From positions 334,490 through 398,489 of the forward strand of contig NZ_JBEDNQ010000006.1 of NCBI RefSeq assembly GCF_040105385.1: a stretch of 64,000 nucleotides of DNA. The letters are read 5' to 3'. The notes below the pieces were generated by a model that was not told the DNA's origin, ran no database searches, and worked only from the letters and a program-made list of their open reading frames with translations. A program made the translations under genes and the position numbers. The DNA is from Pseudonocardia nematodicida (GTDB lineage Bacteria; Actinomycetota; Actinomycetes; Mycobacteriales; Pseudonocardiaceae). Below, one piece after another: positions 1 to 7,480 of the stretch (position 1 is its first letter; each line of letters starts with the position of its first letter).

Positions 1-174
1 GACCAGGTCGTCCAGCCGGGCGAAGGCCCGCCCGCCGGTGATCCCCGCGACCTCCGCGGCGGCGTCGGGCCGGCGGACCCACACCCCGGCCGCGGTCCAG
101 CGCGGGTGCCCGGCGATCGCCGGGGCGTGCACGCTCCGGGCCCACGGCCCGGCGCCGACGAGTCCGATCCGCAT
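1..174 (-). CDS. Gfo/Idh/MocA-family oxidoreductase, N-terminal part (cut by window edge)
   Basis: Only the first 58 codons are present; the gene runs off the left edge. The ATG at 174-172 opens a typical Rossmann start, MRIGLVGAGPWARSVHAPAI, with the GxGxxA/G dinucleotide-binding turn directly after the first beta strand. This is followed by the short helix and second strand (GVWVRR) expected of Gfo/Idh/MocA NAD(P)-dependent sugar or inositol dehydrogenases. A GGTGGTGAG stretch upstream can serve as ribosome binding site. It is transcribed away from the NUDIX gene at 228, so the 53 bp between them carry both promoters. The substrate cannot be inferred from this fragment. Confidence 0.7.
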   Translation of the reverse strand, partial: MRIGLVGAGPWARSVHAPAIAGHPRWTAAGVWVRRPDAAAEVAGITGGRAFARLDDLV

Positions 175-227
175 GCGGTCATTCTCACCACCGGGGATCC
201 CGCCCCGATGACCTAGGGTCGGACGGC

Positions 228-1028
228 ATGAGCTCACCGTCGGCGCCGCCGGTCGTGCCCAGGCCGGCCGCGACCGTCGTGCTGCTGCGTGACGACCCGG
301 CCGGCGGCGGCACCCAGGTGTTCCTGCAGCGGCGGGTTCGCGGAATGGCCTTCGCCGGCGGCATGACGGTGTTCCCCGGCGGCGGCGTGTCCGCCGGCGA
401 CGTCGGAGACCCGGCCTGCTGGTGCGGCCCGGGCCCGGAACGCTTCGGCGACCGGCTGGGGCTGCCCCCCGACGCCGCCGCGTCCCTGGTGACGGCCGCG
501 GTGCGGGAGACGTTCGAGGAGTGCGGCGTACTGCTGGCGTCCCGTCCGGGCGCCGCTCCGGACCCGGCCGCGGACGCGGGTCCCTGGCGGGACGAGCTCG
601 TCGGGCGACGGACCACGCTGCCCGCGCTGCTCGCCGCACACGATCTCGAGCTCCGTGCCGACCTGCTCCTGCCGTGGGCGCGGTGGATCACCCCGCCGGA
701 CAACCCGCGCCGCTACGACACGGCGTTCCTGGTCGCGCGGGTGCCCGAGGGCCAGGTCGCCGACGACGCCACCACCGAGGCCGTCGAGGCCCGCTGGTGG
801 TCCCCGGCCGAGGCGCTCGCCGGCCGCGAGGCCGGCGAGCTGTCGCTGATGGCGCCGACCCTGCACACCCTGCAGGAGCTCACCCGGTACCCGTCCCCCG
901 CCGCGGTACTGGCGGCCGCCGCGACCCGGGCCATCACCCCGATCACCCCGCACATGCGCCGGGAGGGCCGGGTCGCGACGATCACCCTGCCCGGTGACCC
1001 CGACTGGCGCATCGAGGAGACGACGTGA
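228..1028 (+). CDS. NUDIX hydrolase (NUDT19-like)
   Basis: A 266-residue NUDIX hydrolase. The Nudix box is split: GGGVSAGD near residue 50 is followed by an insertion of about 35 residues and then RETFEECGVLL, matching REUXEEXGU. Such a box interruption is seen in NUDT19/RP2-type enzymes, which hydrolyse CoA derivatives; the exact substrate here is unknown. A TAGGGT box (214-219) lies eight bases before the ATG and no good ribosome binding site is visible, so the transcript may be leaderless. Its stop overlaps the GTG of the next gene (GTGA), so the two are translationally coupled. An equivalent pairing with an MBL-fold hydrolase is common in actinobacteria. Confidence 0.85.
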   Translation: MSSPSAPPVVPRPAATVVLLRDDPAGGGTQVFLQRRVRGMAFAGGMTVFPGGGVSAGDVGDPACWCGPGPERFGDRLGLPPDAAASLVTAAVRETFEECGVLLASRPGAAPDPAADAGPWRDELVGRRTTLPALLAAHDLELRADLLLPWARWITPPDNPRRYDTAFLVARVPEGQVADDATTEAVEARWWSPAEALAGREAGELSLMAPTLHTLQELTRYPSPAAVLAAAATRAITPITPHMRREGRVATITLPGDPDWRIEETT

Positions 1029-1816
1029 GCCATCCGCTCTACGGCAGCCCGCGCGCGGTGCACCCGCTGGCGTCGGTGCTGCTGCAGCACAATCCCGGTC
1101 CGATGACCCTGGACGGCACCAACACCTGGGTGGTCTCGGTGCCGGACTCGGGCGAGCGGATCGTCGTCGACCCCGGGGAGGACGACGGCACCCACCTGGA
1201 GAACCTCGCCGACGGGCCACCGGTCGTCGCGGTCGTGCTGACCCACCGGCACCACGACCACGCCGGTGGGATCGACCGGTTCGCCGAGCTGGCCGGGGCG
1301 CCACCGGTGTACGCGGCCGACCCGACCCTGACGCGCGGCACCGACCGGCTCGCCGACGGCGACGTGCTGGCCGCCGCGGGGGTCGAGCTGGAGGTCCTCG
1401 CGACGCCGGGGCACACGTCGGACTCGGTGTCGCTGCTGCTCACCGGGCCCGGCGCGGACGGCGCGGCGCTGCTGGCCGGTGACACGATCCTCGGCCGCGG
1501 GACCACCGTGATCGCGCACCCGGACGGCGCGCTGGGGCCCTATCTGGAGTCACTGCGCCGGATCGCCGCGCTGCCCGCCGGGACGCCGGTGCTGCCCGGG
1601 CACGGGCCGGAGCTGCCGGACGCCGCGGAGACCGCGCGCGCCTATCTCGCCCACCGCGAGCAGCGCCTGGACCAGGTCCGCGCCGCACTGACCGAGCTCG
1701 GGCCGGACGCGAGCCCGCGGCAGGTCGTCGAGGTCGTCTACTCCGACGTCGACCGGGTCCTGTGGGACGCCGCCGAGCTCTCCGTGCGCGCCCAGTTGGA
1801 CCACCTGCGCGGCTGA
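1025..1816 (+). CDS. Metallo-beta-lactamase-fold hydrolase (LACTB2-like)
   Basis: A 263-residue MBL-fold protein. The zinc-binding motif THRHHDHAGG lies near residue 75, GHTSDS near 130, GDT near 156 and the last ligand in LPGHGPEL near 195. The C-terminal 60 residues form the helical/winged extension (YSDVDRVLWDAAELSVRAQL) typical of LACTB2-type proteins, whose human member is an endoribonuclease. It resembles mycobacterial Rv3677c, which also sits beside crp, nth and marP (from memory). It starts with GTG overlapping the NUDIX stop. The substrate, RNA or a small ester, is not decided by the sequence. Confidence 0.85.
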   Translation: MSHPLYGSPRAVHPLASVLLQHNPGPMTLDGTNTWVVSVPDSGERIVVDPGEDDGTHLENLADGPPVVAVVLTHRHHDHAGGIDRFAELAGAPPVYAADPTLTRGTDRLADGDVLAAAGVELEVLATPGHTSDSVSLLLTGPGADGAALLAGDTILGRGTTVIAHPDGALGPYLESLRRIAALPAGTPVLPGHGPELPDAAETARAYLAHREQRLDQVRAALTELGPDASPRQVVEVVYSDVDRVLWDAAELSVRAQLDHLRG

Positions 1817-1853
1817 CTCACGGCGGCGACGGCCCTCACAACGCCGGCGGCTC

Positions 1854-2573
1854 TCACGGCGCCGGCGGCGCCGTGGCCGGGTCGTCGTGCGTCTCCAGCC
1901 ACTCGTCGCGGAAGCGGCGCAGGAACTCCTCCAGCGCCGCGTGCCGTCGCTCGCCCAGCTCGCGGCCGGCGGCGGTCGCCAGCTCGCCGCGCAGCCGCAG
2001 CAGCTTCTCGTGGAAGTGCGCGACGACCGACCCGGTCGGCCCGGAGCGGTAGCCCTCGACCGGCGGGGCGGCCGGGTCCCAGAGCGGCTCGCCGATCGCG
2101 CCGCCGTAGGCGAACGCGCGGGCGATCCCGGTGGCGCCCATGGCGTCGAGCATGTCGGCGTCGTGCAGGCAGGCGGCGATCAGCGCGGCCCGGCCGGTCG
2201 CGCCCCCGCCCGGACCGGATCCGGGATCGGCGGCGAACGAGTAGCGCCCGGTCGCCTCGACGGCGTCGAGCACCGGGTCCCACAGCGCGGGCTCGATCCC
2301 GGCGCGGCGCAGGGCGTCGCGCGCGGTGTCCCGGCACTCGGCGGGCGCGACGACGCGGCCGAGGCGGGCCTCCGCGGCCCGGTGGTGGTCGTGCACGTAG
2401 GCGGCGACGGCGGCGACGAACCCGTCCGCGCCCTCCCGTACCGCCAGCCTCCCGGCCAGCCCGGCGACCCGGTCGAGGTGGCCGAGGTCGTGCGCGACGT
2501 CCGCACCCGCGATGTCGGCGGCGACCACGTCGCGCAGCCGCCGCAGCGCGCCGGCGGACCCGCTCCCGGTCAC
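1854..2573 (-). CDS. HD-domain metal-dependent phosphohydrolase
   Basis: A 239-residue protein with the HD-superfamily pattern: an early His (VAHDLGHLDRV, near residue 25), the HD doublet in YVHDHHRAAE (near residue 52), and a later LIAACLHDADMLDAMG motif with the conserved D. Proteins of this type hydrolyse phosphate esters, often of nucleotides; the substrate is unknown. The GTG at 2573 overlaps the stop of the upstream MFS gene (GTGA), so the two are one operon and the HD protein is the downstream partner. Upstream in-frame codons belong to the MFS gene in another frame, which is why this start is chosen. Confidence 0.8.
   Translation of the reverse strand: MTGSGSAGALRRLRDVVAADIAGADVAHDLGHLDRVAGLAGRLAVREGADGFVAAVAAYVHDHHRAAEARLGRVVAPAECRDTARDALRRAGIEPALWDPVLDAVEATGRYSFAADPGSGPGGGATGRAALIAACLHDADMLDAMGATGIARAFAYGGAIGEPLWDPAAPPVEGYRSGPTGSVVAHFHEKLLRLRGELATAAGRELGERRHAALEEFLRRFRDEWLETHDDPATAPPAP
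1855..1875. terminator. Perfect hairpin over the stop codon of the HD gene
   Basis: The arms CACGGCGCC (1855-1863) and GGCGCCGTG (1867-1875) are perfectly complementary around a GGC loop. The hairpin lies at the end of the minus-strand HD gene and includes most of its TGA stop (1854-1856). It faces the end of the plus-strand MBL gene, so it could terminate both. There is no U-tract, as is common in actinobacteria. Stop codons inside hairpins recur in this window (fba, the deaminase, TauD). Confidence 0.5.
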
Positions 2574-3832
2574 GGGGCGGCGCCGACCGGGACGCGGGCG
2601 GGGTCGGTCGCCGCGATCGTCCCGCGGCGCAGCCAGAGCAGGCCCGCGACGACGATCCCGAGCGCGCCGCCCAGCGCGTATCCCCCGGGGCCGAGCAGGT
2701 CGATCATCGTGCCGGACAGCGCCTGGCCGGCCGACACCCCGAGCACGGCCGCCATCACCATCCAGTTGAACGCCTCGGTGGCCGAGTCCGCGGGCGCGGT
2801 CTGCTCCACCCCCAGCGAGTGCGCCGTCACCTGCGGGGTGATCAGGGCTCCGGCCGCCATCATCACGACGGTCAGCAGCGCCAGCGACCCGATCGGCGAG
2901 ACCAGCCCCATCGCCGTCACCAGCACGCCGAATCCGGCCAGCAGCACCGGCATCCGCAGGTGCAGCGGCCGGGGCCACGGCCGCAGCCCGTACAGCACCC
3001 CGGTGAGCACCGACACCAGCGACCACAGCGAGAGCAGGACGCCGCCGGCGGCGGGGGACCCGGCGAACGCGGTCGCCGCCATCACCCCGACCTCGGCGGT
3101 CCCGGCGACCAGGCCGAACCCCAGCGACGCCAGCGCCACCGTCCGCAGCCCCGGGCGCCGGAACACCCCGAGCAGCCCGCCCTCCACCGGCAGGCTCCCG
3201 GCCCGGCGCGAGTCCCGGATCCGGGCCGACCGGCGGCGCACCGCCGCGGTCAGCGCGAACCACGTCGTCCCGACGATCTCGGCGGACGCGGCGACGACGA
3301 CGGCGGTGCCCGGCCACGGCGTCGCGAGCACCAGCACCGCGGCCAGCGCGGGCCCGAGGATGAAGAACGTCTCGAGGCTGATCGCCTCGTAGGTGTACGC
3401 CGCCTCGCGGCGCGGCCCGGGCGGCACCAGGTCCGACCACAGCGCCCGGGACGAGCCCTCGAACGCGGGCGTCGCGAGACCGGTGAGCACCGCGACGGCG
3501 AGGGTCAGCGGCAGCGCGGTGCGGGCCTCGATGCAGGCGATCAGCCCGGCGACGGCGACCAGGTAGACCCCGACGAGCAGCAGCATCGGGCGGGTCGGGC
3601 CCAGCCGGTCGAGCACCCGGCCCTGCACGACGGTGCCCACCGCCGTCCCGACCAGCAGCGACGCCGACACCGCTCCGGCGACCGCGTAGGACCCCTCGAC
3701 CTCGCGGACGTAGAGCAGCGTCGCGAGGCTGTGCATCGCGATCGGGAAGCGCCCGATCACCGATGCGCAGACCGGCGCGGCCGCACCCGGCGTGGTCAGG
3801 GCAGCGCGGTAGTCGGAGAGCGAGGCGGCCAC
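2570..3832 (-). CDS. MFS transporter
   Basis: A 420-residue protein with about twelve hydrophobic segments and the MFS loop motif RVLDRLGPTRPMLLL between the second and third segments (G-x3-D-x-x-G type). It begins with GTG; there is no strong ribosome binding site. A perfect 18-bp palindrome at 3852-3869 lies 20-37 bases upstream and is a good candidate operator. The HD hydrolase gene follows with a four-base overlap, so export or import and the hydrolase are co-expressed. The substrate cannot be told. The pair is inserted between the MBL gene and crp, which I recall as direct neighbours in mycobacteria. Confidence 0.85.
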   Translation of the reverse strand: MAASLSDYRAALTTPGAAAPVCASVIGRFPIAMHSLATLLYVREVEGSYAVAGAVSASLLVGTAVGTVVQGRVLDRLGPTRPMLLLVGVYLVAVAGLIACIEARTALPLTLAVAVLTGLATPAFEGSSRALWSDLVPPGPRREAAYTYEAISLETFFILGPALAAVLVLATPWPGTAVVVAASAEIVGTTWFALTAAVRRRSARIRDSRRAGSLPVEGGLLGVFRRPGLRTVALASLGFGLVAGTAEVGVMAATAFAGSPAAGGVLLSLWSLVSVLTGVLYGLRPWPRPLHLRMPVLLAGFGVLVTAMGLVSPIGSLALLTVVMMAAGALITPQVTAHSLGVEQTAPADSATEAFNWMVMAAVLGVSAGQALSGTMIDLLGPGGYALGGALGIVVAGLLWLRRGTIAATDPARVPVGAAP

Positions 3833-3851
3833 ACCGCCAGCATCACACGTT

Positions 3852-3869
3852 CTGGTACGGACGTACCAG
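3852..3869. promoter_or_regulatory. 18-bp perfect palindrome, candidate repressor operator of the MFS-HD operon
   Basis: CTGGTACG and CGTACCAG are perfect inverted copies around a central GA. The site lies just upstream of the MFS start (3832, minus strand) and beyond the end of crp (3899), where a promoter must be. Spacing and symmetry resemble TetR- or PadR-type operators. No such regulator gene is adjacent, so the cognate protein would be encoded elsewhere. Confidence 0.5.
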
Positions 3870-3898
3870 CCCGATTCTCGTCTTCCGGGACGTGCCGG

Positions 3899-4573
3899 TC
3901 AGCGGGCCCGGCGGGCCAGGCGCTCCGGCTCCAGGATCAGCACGCTCTTGCCCTCGAGCCGCAGCCAGCCACGGTGCGCGAAGTCGGCGAGCGCCTTGTT
4001 CACGGTCTCCCGGGAGGCACCGACCAGCTGGGCGATCTCCTCCTGGGTGAGGTCGTGGGTCACGCGCAGCAGGCCGGACTCCTGGGAACCGAACTGGCGG
4101 GCGAGCTGCAGCAGCGACTTCGCCACCCGGCCCGGCACGTCGGTGAAGATCAGGTCCGCGAGCATGTTGTTCGTCCGGCGCAGCCTGCGCGCCAGCACCC
4201 GCAACAGCTGCTCGGCGATCTCCGGGCGCTTGCCGATCCACTCCCGCAGCGCGCTGCGGTCCATGGTGTAGGCGCGCACCTCGGTGACCGCGGTCGCCGA
4301 CGACGTCCGCGGACCCGGGTCGAAGATCGACAACTCACCGAACATGTCCGACGGGCCGGCCACCATCAGCAGGTTCTCCCGGCCGTCCGGGGACTTGCGG
4401 CCGAGCTTCACCTTCCCGCCGGCCACGATGTAGAGGCGGTCACCGGGCTCACCCTCGGAGAAGATGACCTGGCCACGGGAGAACTCGGCGCTCTCCAGCG
4501 CCTCGGCCAGGGCCTCGGCGGCCTGCGGCTCCACGCCCTGGAAGATCCCGGCACGGATCAGAACCTCGTCCAC
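3899..4573 (-). CDS. crp: Crp/Fnr-family cAMP-type transcription regulator (GlxR/Crp)
   Basis: A 224-residue protein with the full Crp layout. An N-terminal cyclic-nucleotide-binding beta barrel contains GKVKLGRKSPDGRE and the phosphate-binding cassette FGELSIFDPGPRTSSATA. A long dimer helix (EWIGKRPEIAEQLLRVLARRL) follows, then a winged helix whose recognition helix is in TQEEIAQLVGASRETVNKAL. It closely resembles actinobacterial GlxR and mycobacterial Crp (Rv3676), and the neighbours (small membrane protein, nth) agree. The GTG start has an AGGAG about six bases upstream. It acts as a global regulator of carbon and respiratory genes in relatives; targets here are inferred only. Confidence 0.93.
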   Translation of the reverse strand: MDEVLIRAGIFQGVEPQAAEALAEALESAEFSRGQVIFSEGEPGDRLYIVAGGKVKLGRKSPDGRENLLMVAGPSDMFGELSIFDPGPRTSSATAVTEVRAYTMDRSALREWIGKRPEIAEQLLRVLARRLRRTNNMLADLIFTDVPGRVAKSLLQLARQFGSQESGLLRVTHDLTQEEIAQLVGASRETVNKALADFAHRGWLRLEGKSVLILEPERLARRAR

Positions 4574-4737
4574 TGCACTGCTCCTCGTTCACCGGCCGTT
4601 TCGTCACGGCGGGTCGTCGGCGCGTCAGTGTAGAGGCCTTCGCCACACACGTGCGCACCAGTGACCCGATCGGATCTCTCCGACCGGGTCGTCTCGCTGT
4701 CACGGTCCGCCACGATCGCCGTGGTGGACCGCGCCCG

Positions 4738-4986
4738 TCAGGCAGACGGGACCTGGCTGCGCCGGGTACCCCGGCGCCGGCGGTTGCGCAGCCGGAACAG
4801 TTCCAGGGCCCGGCTGGTACCGGACCGGAACAGGGCACGCACCTCGTCCGGACGGGGCTGCTCGAGCATCTCGTCCAGCTCGTCCTGCCGCACGGTGGAC
4901 TCCCGAAGTCGGGACTCGACGCGCTCCATCCCGAGCGCGAAGAACATCACCAGCAGCGGGACGAGGACGCTCAACCAGGCAGTCAT
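4738..4986 (-). CDS. Small single-pass membrane protein (Rv3675-like position)
   Basis: An 82-residue protein with one N-terminal membrane helix (residues 4-20, LSVLVPLLVMFFALGM) followed by a highly charged cytoplasmic tail (ERVESRLRESTVRQDELDEML, then RLRNRRRRGTRR). No enzymatic motif is present. It lies between crp and the divergent nth gene, the same place as the small membrane protein Rv3675 in mycobacteria (from memory). Function unknown; the basic C-terminus could bind nucleic acid or lipid headgroups. Confidence 0.65.
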   Translation of the reverse strand: MTAWLSVLVPLLVMFFALGMERVESRLRESTVRQDELDEMLEQPRPDEVRALFRSGTSRALELFRLRNRRRRGTRRSQVPSA

Positions 4987-5059
4987 GGCACCTCCGATCC
5001 TCCCGTACTGGATCGGCAGCCGACGCGCCGGGGGTAGCGGTTCGCCCGGGTTCGTGACG

Positions 5060-5075
5060 TGTTCGTGACCTCACG
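5060..5075. promoter_or_regulatory. Possible Crp/GlxR-type site upstream of nth
   Basis: TGTTC-N6-TCACG resembles the Crp/GlxR consensus TGTGA-N6-TCACA, with most mismatches in the left half. The position, between the divergent small membrane protein gene and nth and close to crp itself, makes it plausible. It is only a partial match. Confidence 0.25.
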
Positions 5076-5223
5076 TGGGCGATCATCGTGCGTTCGGGCG
5101 TCCGGATCGGGCGTTCGGCGTCGTCTGCACGGTCCGCGGAGTGCCCCTTCCGCACGCGCCGGCCCGCCCGGGTCCGTGCGACACCCGGCATCGTTGTCGG
5201 TGCCCACCCGTACGCTCGGTGAG

Positions 5224-6036
5224 GTGAGCATCTCGGCCCGACGGATCACCCGGCCCACCCGGCGTGCCGCGGCCGGACTCGCCGCGCGGGTCGCGGCCGG
5301 GGAGAACCCGATCGGGCGAGCGCGACGGGTGAACCGGATCCTGCGCGCGCTGGCCGAGGCCTACCCGCACGCCCACTGCGAGCTCGACTTCACCACCCCG
5401 ATCGACCTCGCGGTCGCCACGATCCTCTCCGCACAGTGCACCGACGAGCGGGTCAACCAGGTCACCCCGGCCCTGTTCGCCCGCTACCCGACGGCGGCGG
5501 ACTACGCGGGCGCGGACCGGACCGAGCTCGAGACCCTGATCCGGCCCACCGGCTTCTACCGGAACAAGGCGACGTCGCTGATCGGCCTGGGCGCCGCGGT
5601 CGTCGAGCGGCACGGCGGTGAGCTGCCCGCCACCCTGGCCGACCTGGTGAAGCTCCCCGGGATCGGCCGCAAGACCGCCAACGTCATCCTCGGCAACGCC
5701 TTCGACGTCCCGGGGATCACGGTCGACACGCACTTCGGGCGGCTGGTCCGCCGCTGGGGCTGGACGGCCGAGGAGGACCCGGTCAAGGTCGAGCACGCGG
5801 TCGGCGAGCTCGTCCCGAAGCGGGACTGGACGATCGTCTCGCACCACGTGATCTTCCACGGCCGCCGCGTCTGCCACTCCCGCAAGCCGGCCTGCGGTGC
5901 CTGCACCCTGGCGTCCGACTGCCCGGCGTTCGGTCTCGGCCCCACCGACCCGGCCGAGGCCGCGGCGCTGGTCAAGGGGCCCGAGCGGGACCACCTGCTG
6001 GCGCTCGCGGGCATCACCGGCGGGGACGGACGGTGA
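5224..6036 (+). CDS. nth: Endonuclease III (DNA glycosylase/AP lyase)
   Basis: A 270-residue HhH-GPD DNA glycosylase that removes oxidised pyrimidines and cleaves the AP site. The helix-hairpin-helix LPGIGRKTANVILG carries the catalytic Lys (about residue 150), and VDTHFGRLVRR carries the catalytic Asp (about 168). The 4Fe-4S cluster ligands follow the C-x6-C-x2-C-x5-C pattern at about 217, 224, 227 and 233. The frame extends further upstream, but GTG 5224 fits the family start, and a TACGCT box ends seven bases before it, suggesting a leaderless transcript. It heads an operon with overlapping tlpA-like, NUDIX and marP genes. Confidence 0.93.
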   Translation: MSISARRITRPTRRAAAGLAARVAAGENPIGRARRVNRILRALAEAYPHAHCELDFTTPIDLAVATILSAQCTDERVNQVTPALFARYPTAADYAGADRTELETLIRPTGFYRNKATSLIGLGAAVVERHGGELPATLADLVKLPGIGRKTANVILGNAFDVPGITVDTHFGRLVRRWGWTAEEDPVKVEHAVGELVPKRDWTIVSHHVIFHGRRVCHSRKPACGACTLASDCPAFGLGPTDPAEAAALVKGPERDHLLALAGITGGDGR

Positions 6037-6692
6037 GACGGGCCGCCGCGTCCCGCTCCGAGGTCGTCTCGACGGTCGTCGTCGCCGTGCTCGTGGCCCT
6101 GGCGGTGTGGGCGCTCTGGCCGTCCGCACCCGCGCCGGCCCCCGGAGGGGCGGGCGTCACCGCCACCGCCGACGGGCCGGACGGGGACCCGGCGGCCGCC
6201 GACCCGGCCGCGCTGGCCGCCGCCCGCGACGCGGCCGCTCTGGAGCCCTGCCCCGCGCCGACCGGCCGGCCGGCGGCCGGTCCGCTCGCCGGGATCACGG
6301 TGCCCTGCCTGGGCGCGGAGGGGACGACCGATCTGGGTGCGGCGCTCGCCGACCGCCCGACGGTGGTGAACTTCTGGGCGTCCTGGTGCGTGCCGTGCCG
6401 TGAGGAGCTGCCCGCGCTGGCCGGGTACGCGCAGCGGCCGGACGCGCTGCCGGTGCTCACCGTCGACGTCCAGGACGACCCGGTGGCCGCGCTGCGGCTG
6501 GCCGCCGACCTCGGGGTGCGGCTCCCGGCCGTCACCGATCCGGACGGCACGCTGCGCGCCGCCCTGGACACGCCACCGCTGCTACCCGTCACCTATGTGA
6601 CCCGGGCCGACGGCGCGGCGGCGATGGTGGACCCGCCGATCCCGTTCCGCACCGCCGACGACGTGGCGGCCGCGGTGGAACGGCTGTCGTGA
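6033..6692 (+). CDS. TlpA-type thioredoxin-fold protein, membrane-anchored
   Basis: A 219-residue protein with an N-terminal membrane anchor (residues 11-30), an Ala/Pro-rich linker, then a thioredoxin fold with the active site WASWCVPC (Cys about 119 and 122) and the cis-Pro region LLPVTYV. It is expected to work as a thiol-disulfide oxidoreductase on the outer face of the membrane. The downstream MarP protease needs a disulfide for activity in mycobacteria, so this protein could supply or maintain it; that link is inference from the operon. Starts with GTG overlapping the nth stop. Equivalent to Rv3673c by position. Confidence 0.85.
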   Translation: MRRAAASRSEVVSTVVVAVLVALAVWALWPSAPAPAPGGAGVTATADGPDGDPAAADPAALAAARDAAALEPCPAPTGRPAAGPLAGITVPCLGAEGTTDLGAALADRPTVVNFWASWCVPCREELPALAGYAQRPDALPVLTVDVQDDPVAALRLAADLGVRLPAVTDPDGTLRAALDTPPLLPVTYVTRADGAAAMVDPPIPFRTADDVAAAVERLS

Positions 6693-7480
6693 CCGCTCCC
6701 CTCGATCCCCGGCCGGACCCGGACGCGGCCCCGGAACCGCTGCGGTCGCTGGTCCGCGGGGCGCGCGGCCTGGACCGCTCCTGGTTCCCGCTGCGCCGCA
6801 CACCCACCGGCGACGACCGGGAGGCGCGCCGGGCCGCCGTCCTGATGCTGTTCTGCGACGACGAGGGCGACGGTGGCGGTTCCGGTGACGGGGTCGACGT
6901 GCTGCTCACCGAACGGGCGGCCACCCTGCGCTCGCACGCCGGGCAGGTCAGCTTCCCCGGCGGGCGGCTCGATCCGGGCGACACCGGTCCGGTGCACGCC
7001 GCCCTGCGGGAGGCGGAGGAGGAGACCGGGCTGGACCCGGCCGGCGTCGTCCCGCTCGTCGTGCTGCCGGAGCTGTTCATCCCGCCGACCGGCTACCTGG
7101 TGACGCCGGTGCTCGCGCACTGGGCGCGCCCGGTCCCGGTCCGGGTGGTCGACCCGGCCGAGACCGCGCGGGTGCTGCGGGTGCCGCTGCGGGTGCTCAC
7201 CGACCCGGCGAACCGGTTCACCGTGCGCGGCCCGTCCGGGCACACCGGACCCGCGTTCCGCTGCGCGGGCCTGGTGATCTGGGGATTCACCGGGGGCTTA
7301 TTGTCCGCATTGCTGAACCGGTCCGGGTGGGAGCGTCCGTGGGACGCCGACCGGGTCGTCGACCTCGACACCGCCGTGGCAGGAGCCCGCGCGGAGCAGC
7401 ACGACCTGCGAGGAGCGCGCGTGACCGACCCCGTGGACCCGGTCGAGGGCGCCACCGGCGCCGACGAGGTGAGCCGGTGA
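6689..7480 (+). CDS. NUDIX hydrolase, CoA pyrophosphatase-like
   Basis: A 263-residue NUDIX enzyme. The complete Nudix box begins GGRLDPGDTG and ends REAEEETGLD (about residues 91-114). It is preceded by LLTERAATLRSHAGQVSFPGG, the signature preceding the box in NUDT7/NUDT8-type CoA pyrophosphatases, which split CoA into phosphopantetheine and 3',5'-ADP. The start GTG overlaps the preceding stop and the end overlaps the marP start, so the four genes are one transcript. The C-terminus is lengthened by a charged tail. Position matches Rv3672c. Confidence 0.85.
   Translation: MTAPLDPRPDPDAAPEPLRSLVRGARGLDRSWFPLRRTPTGDDREARRAAVLMLFCDDEGDGGGSGDGVDVLLTERAATLRSHAGQVSFPGGRLDPGDTGPVHAALREAEEETGLDPAGVVPLVVLPELFIPPTGYLVTPVLAHWARPVPVRVVDPAETARVLRVPLRVLTDPANRFTVRGPSGHTGPAFRCAGLVIWGFTGGLLSALLNRSGWERPWDADRVVDLDTAVAGARAEQHDLRGARVTDPVDPVEGATGADEVSR

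Noticed and set aside
4586..4640. Crp autoregulatory site upstream of crp
   Set aside because: GTGT and CACAC elements are present but their spacing does not match the 16-bp Crp/GlxR consensus.
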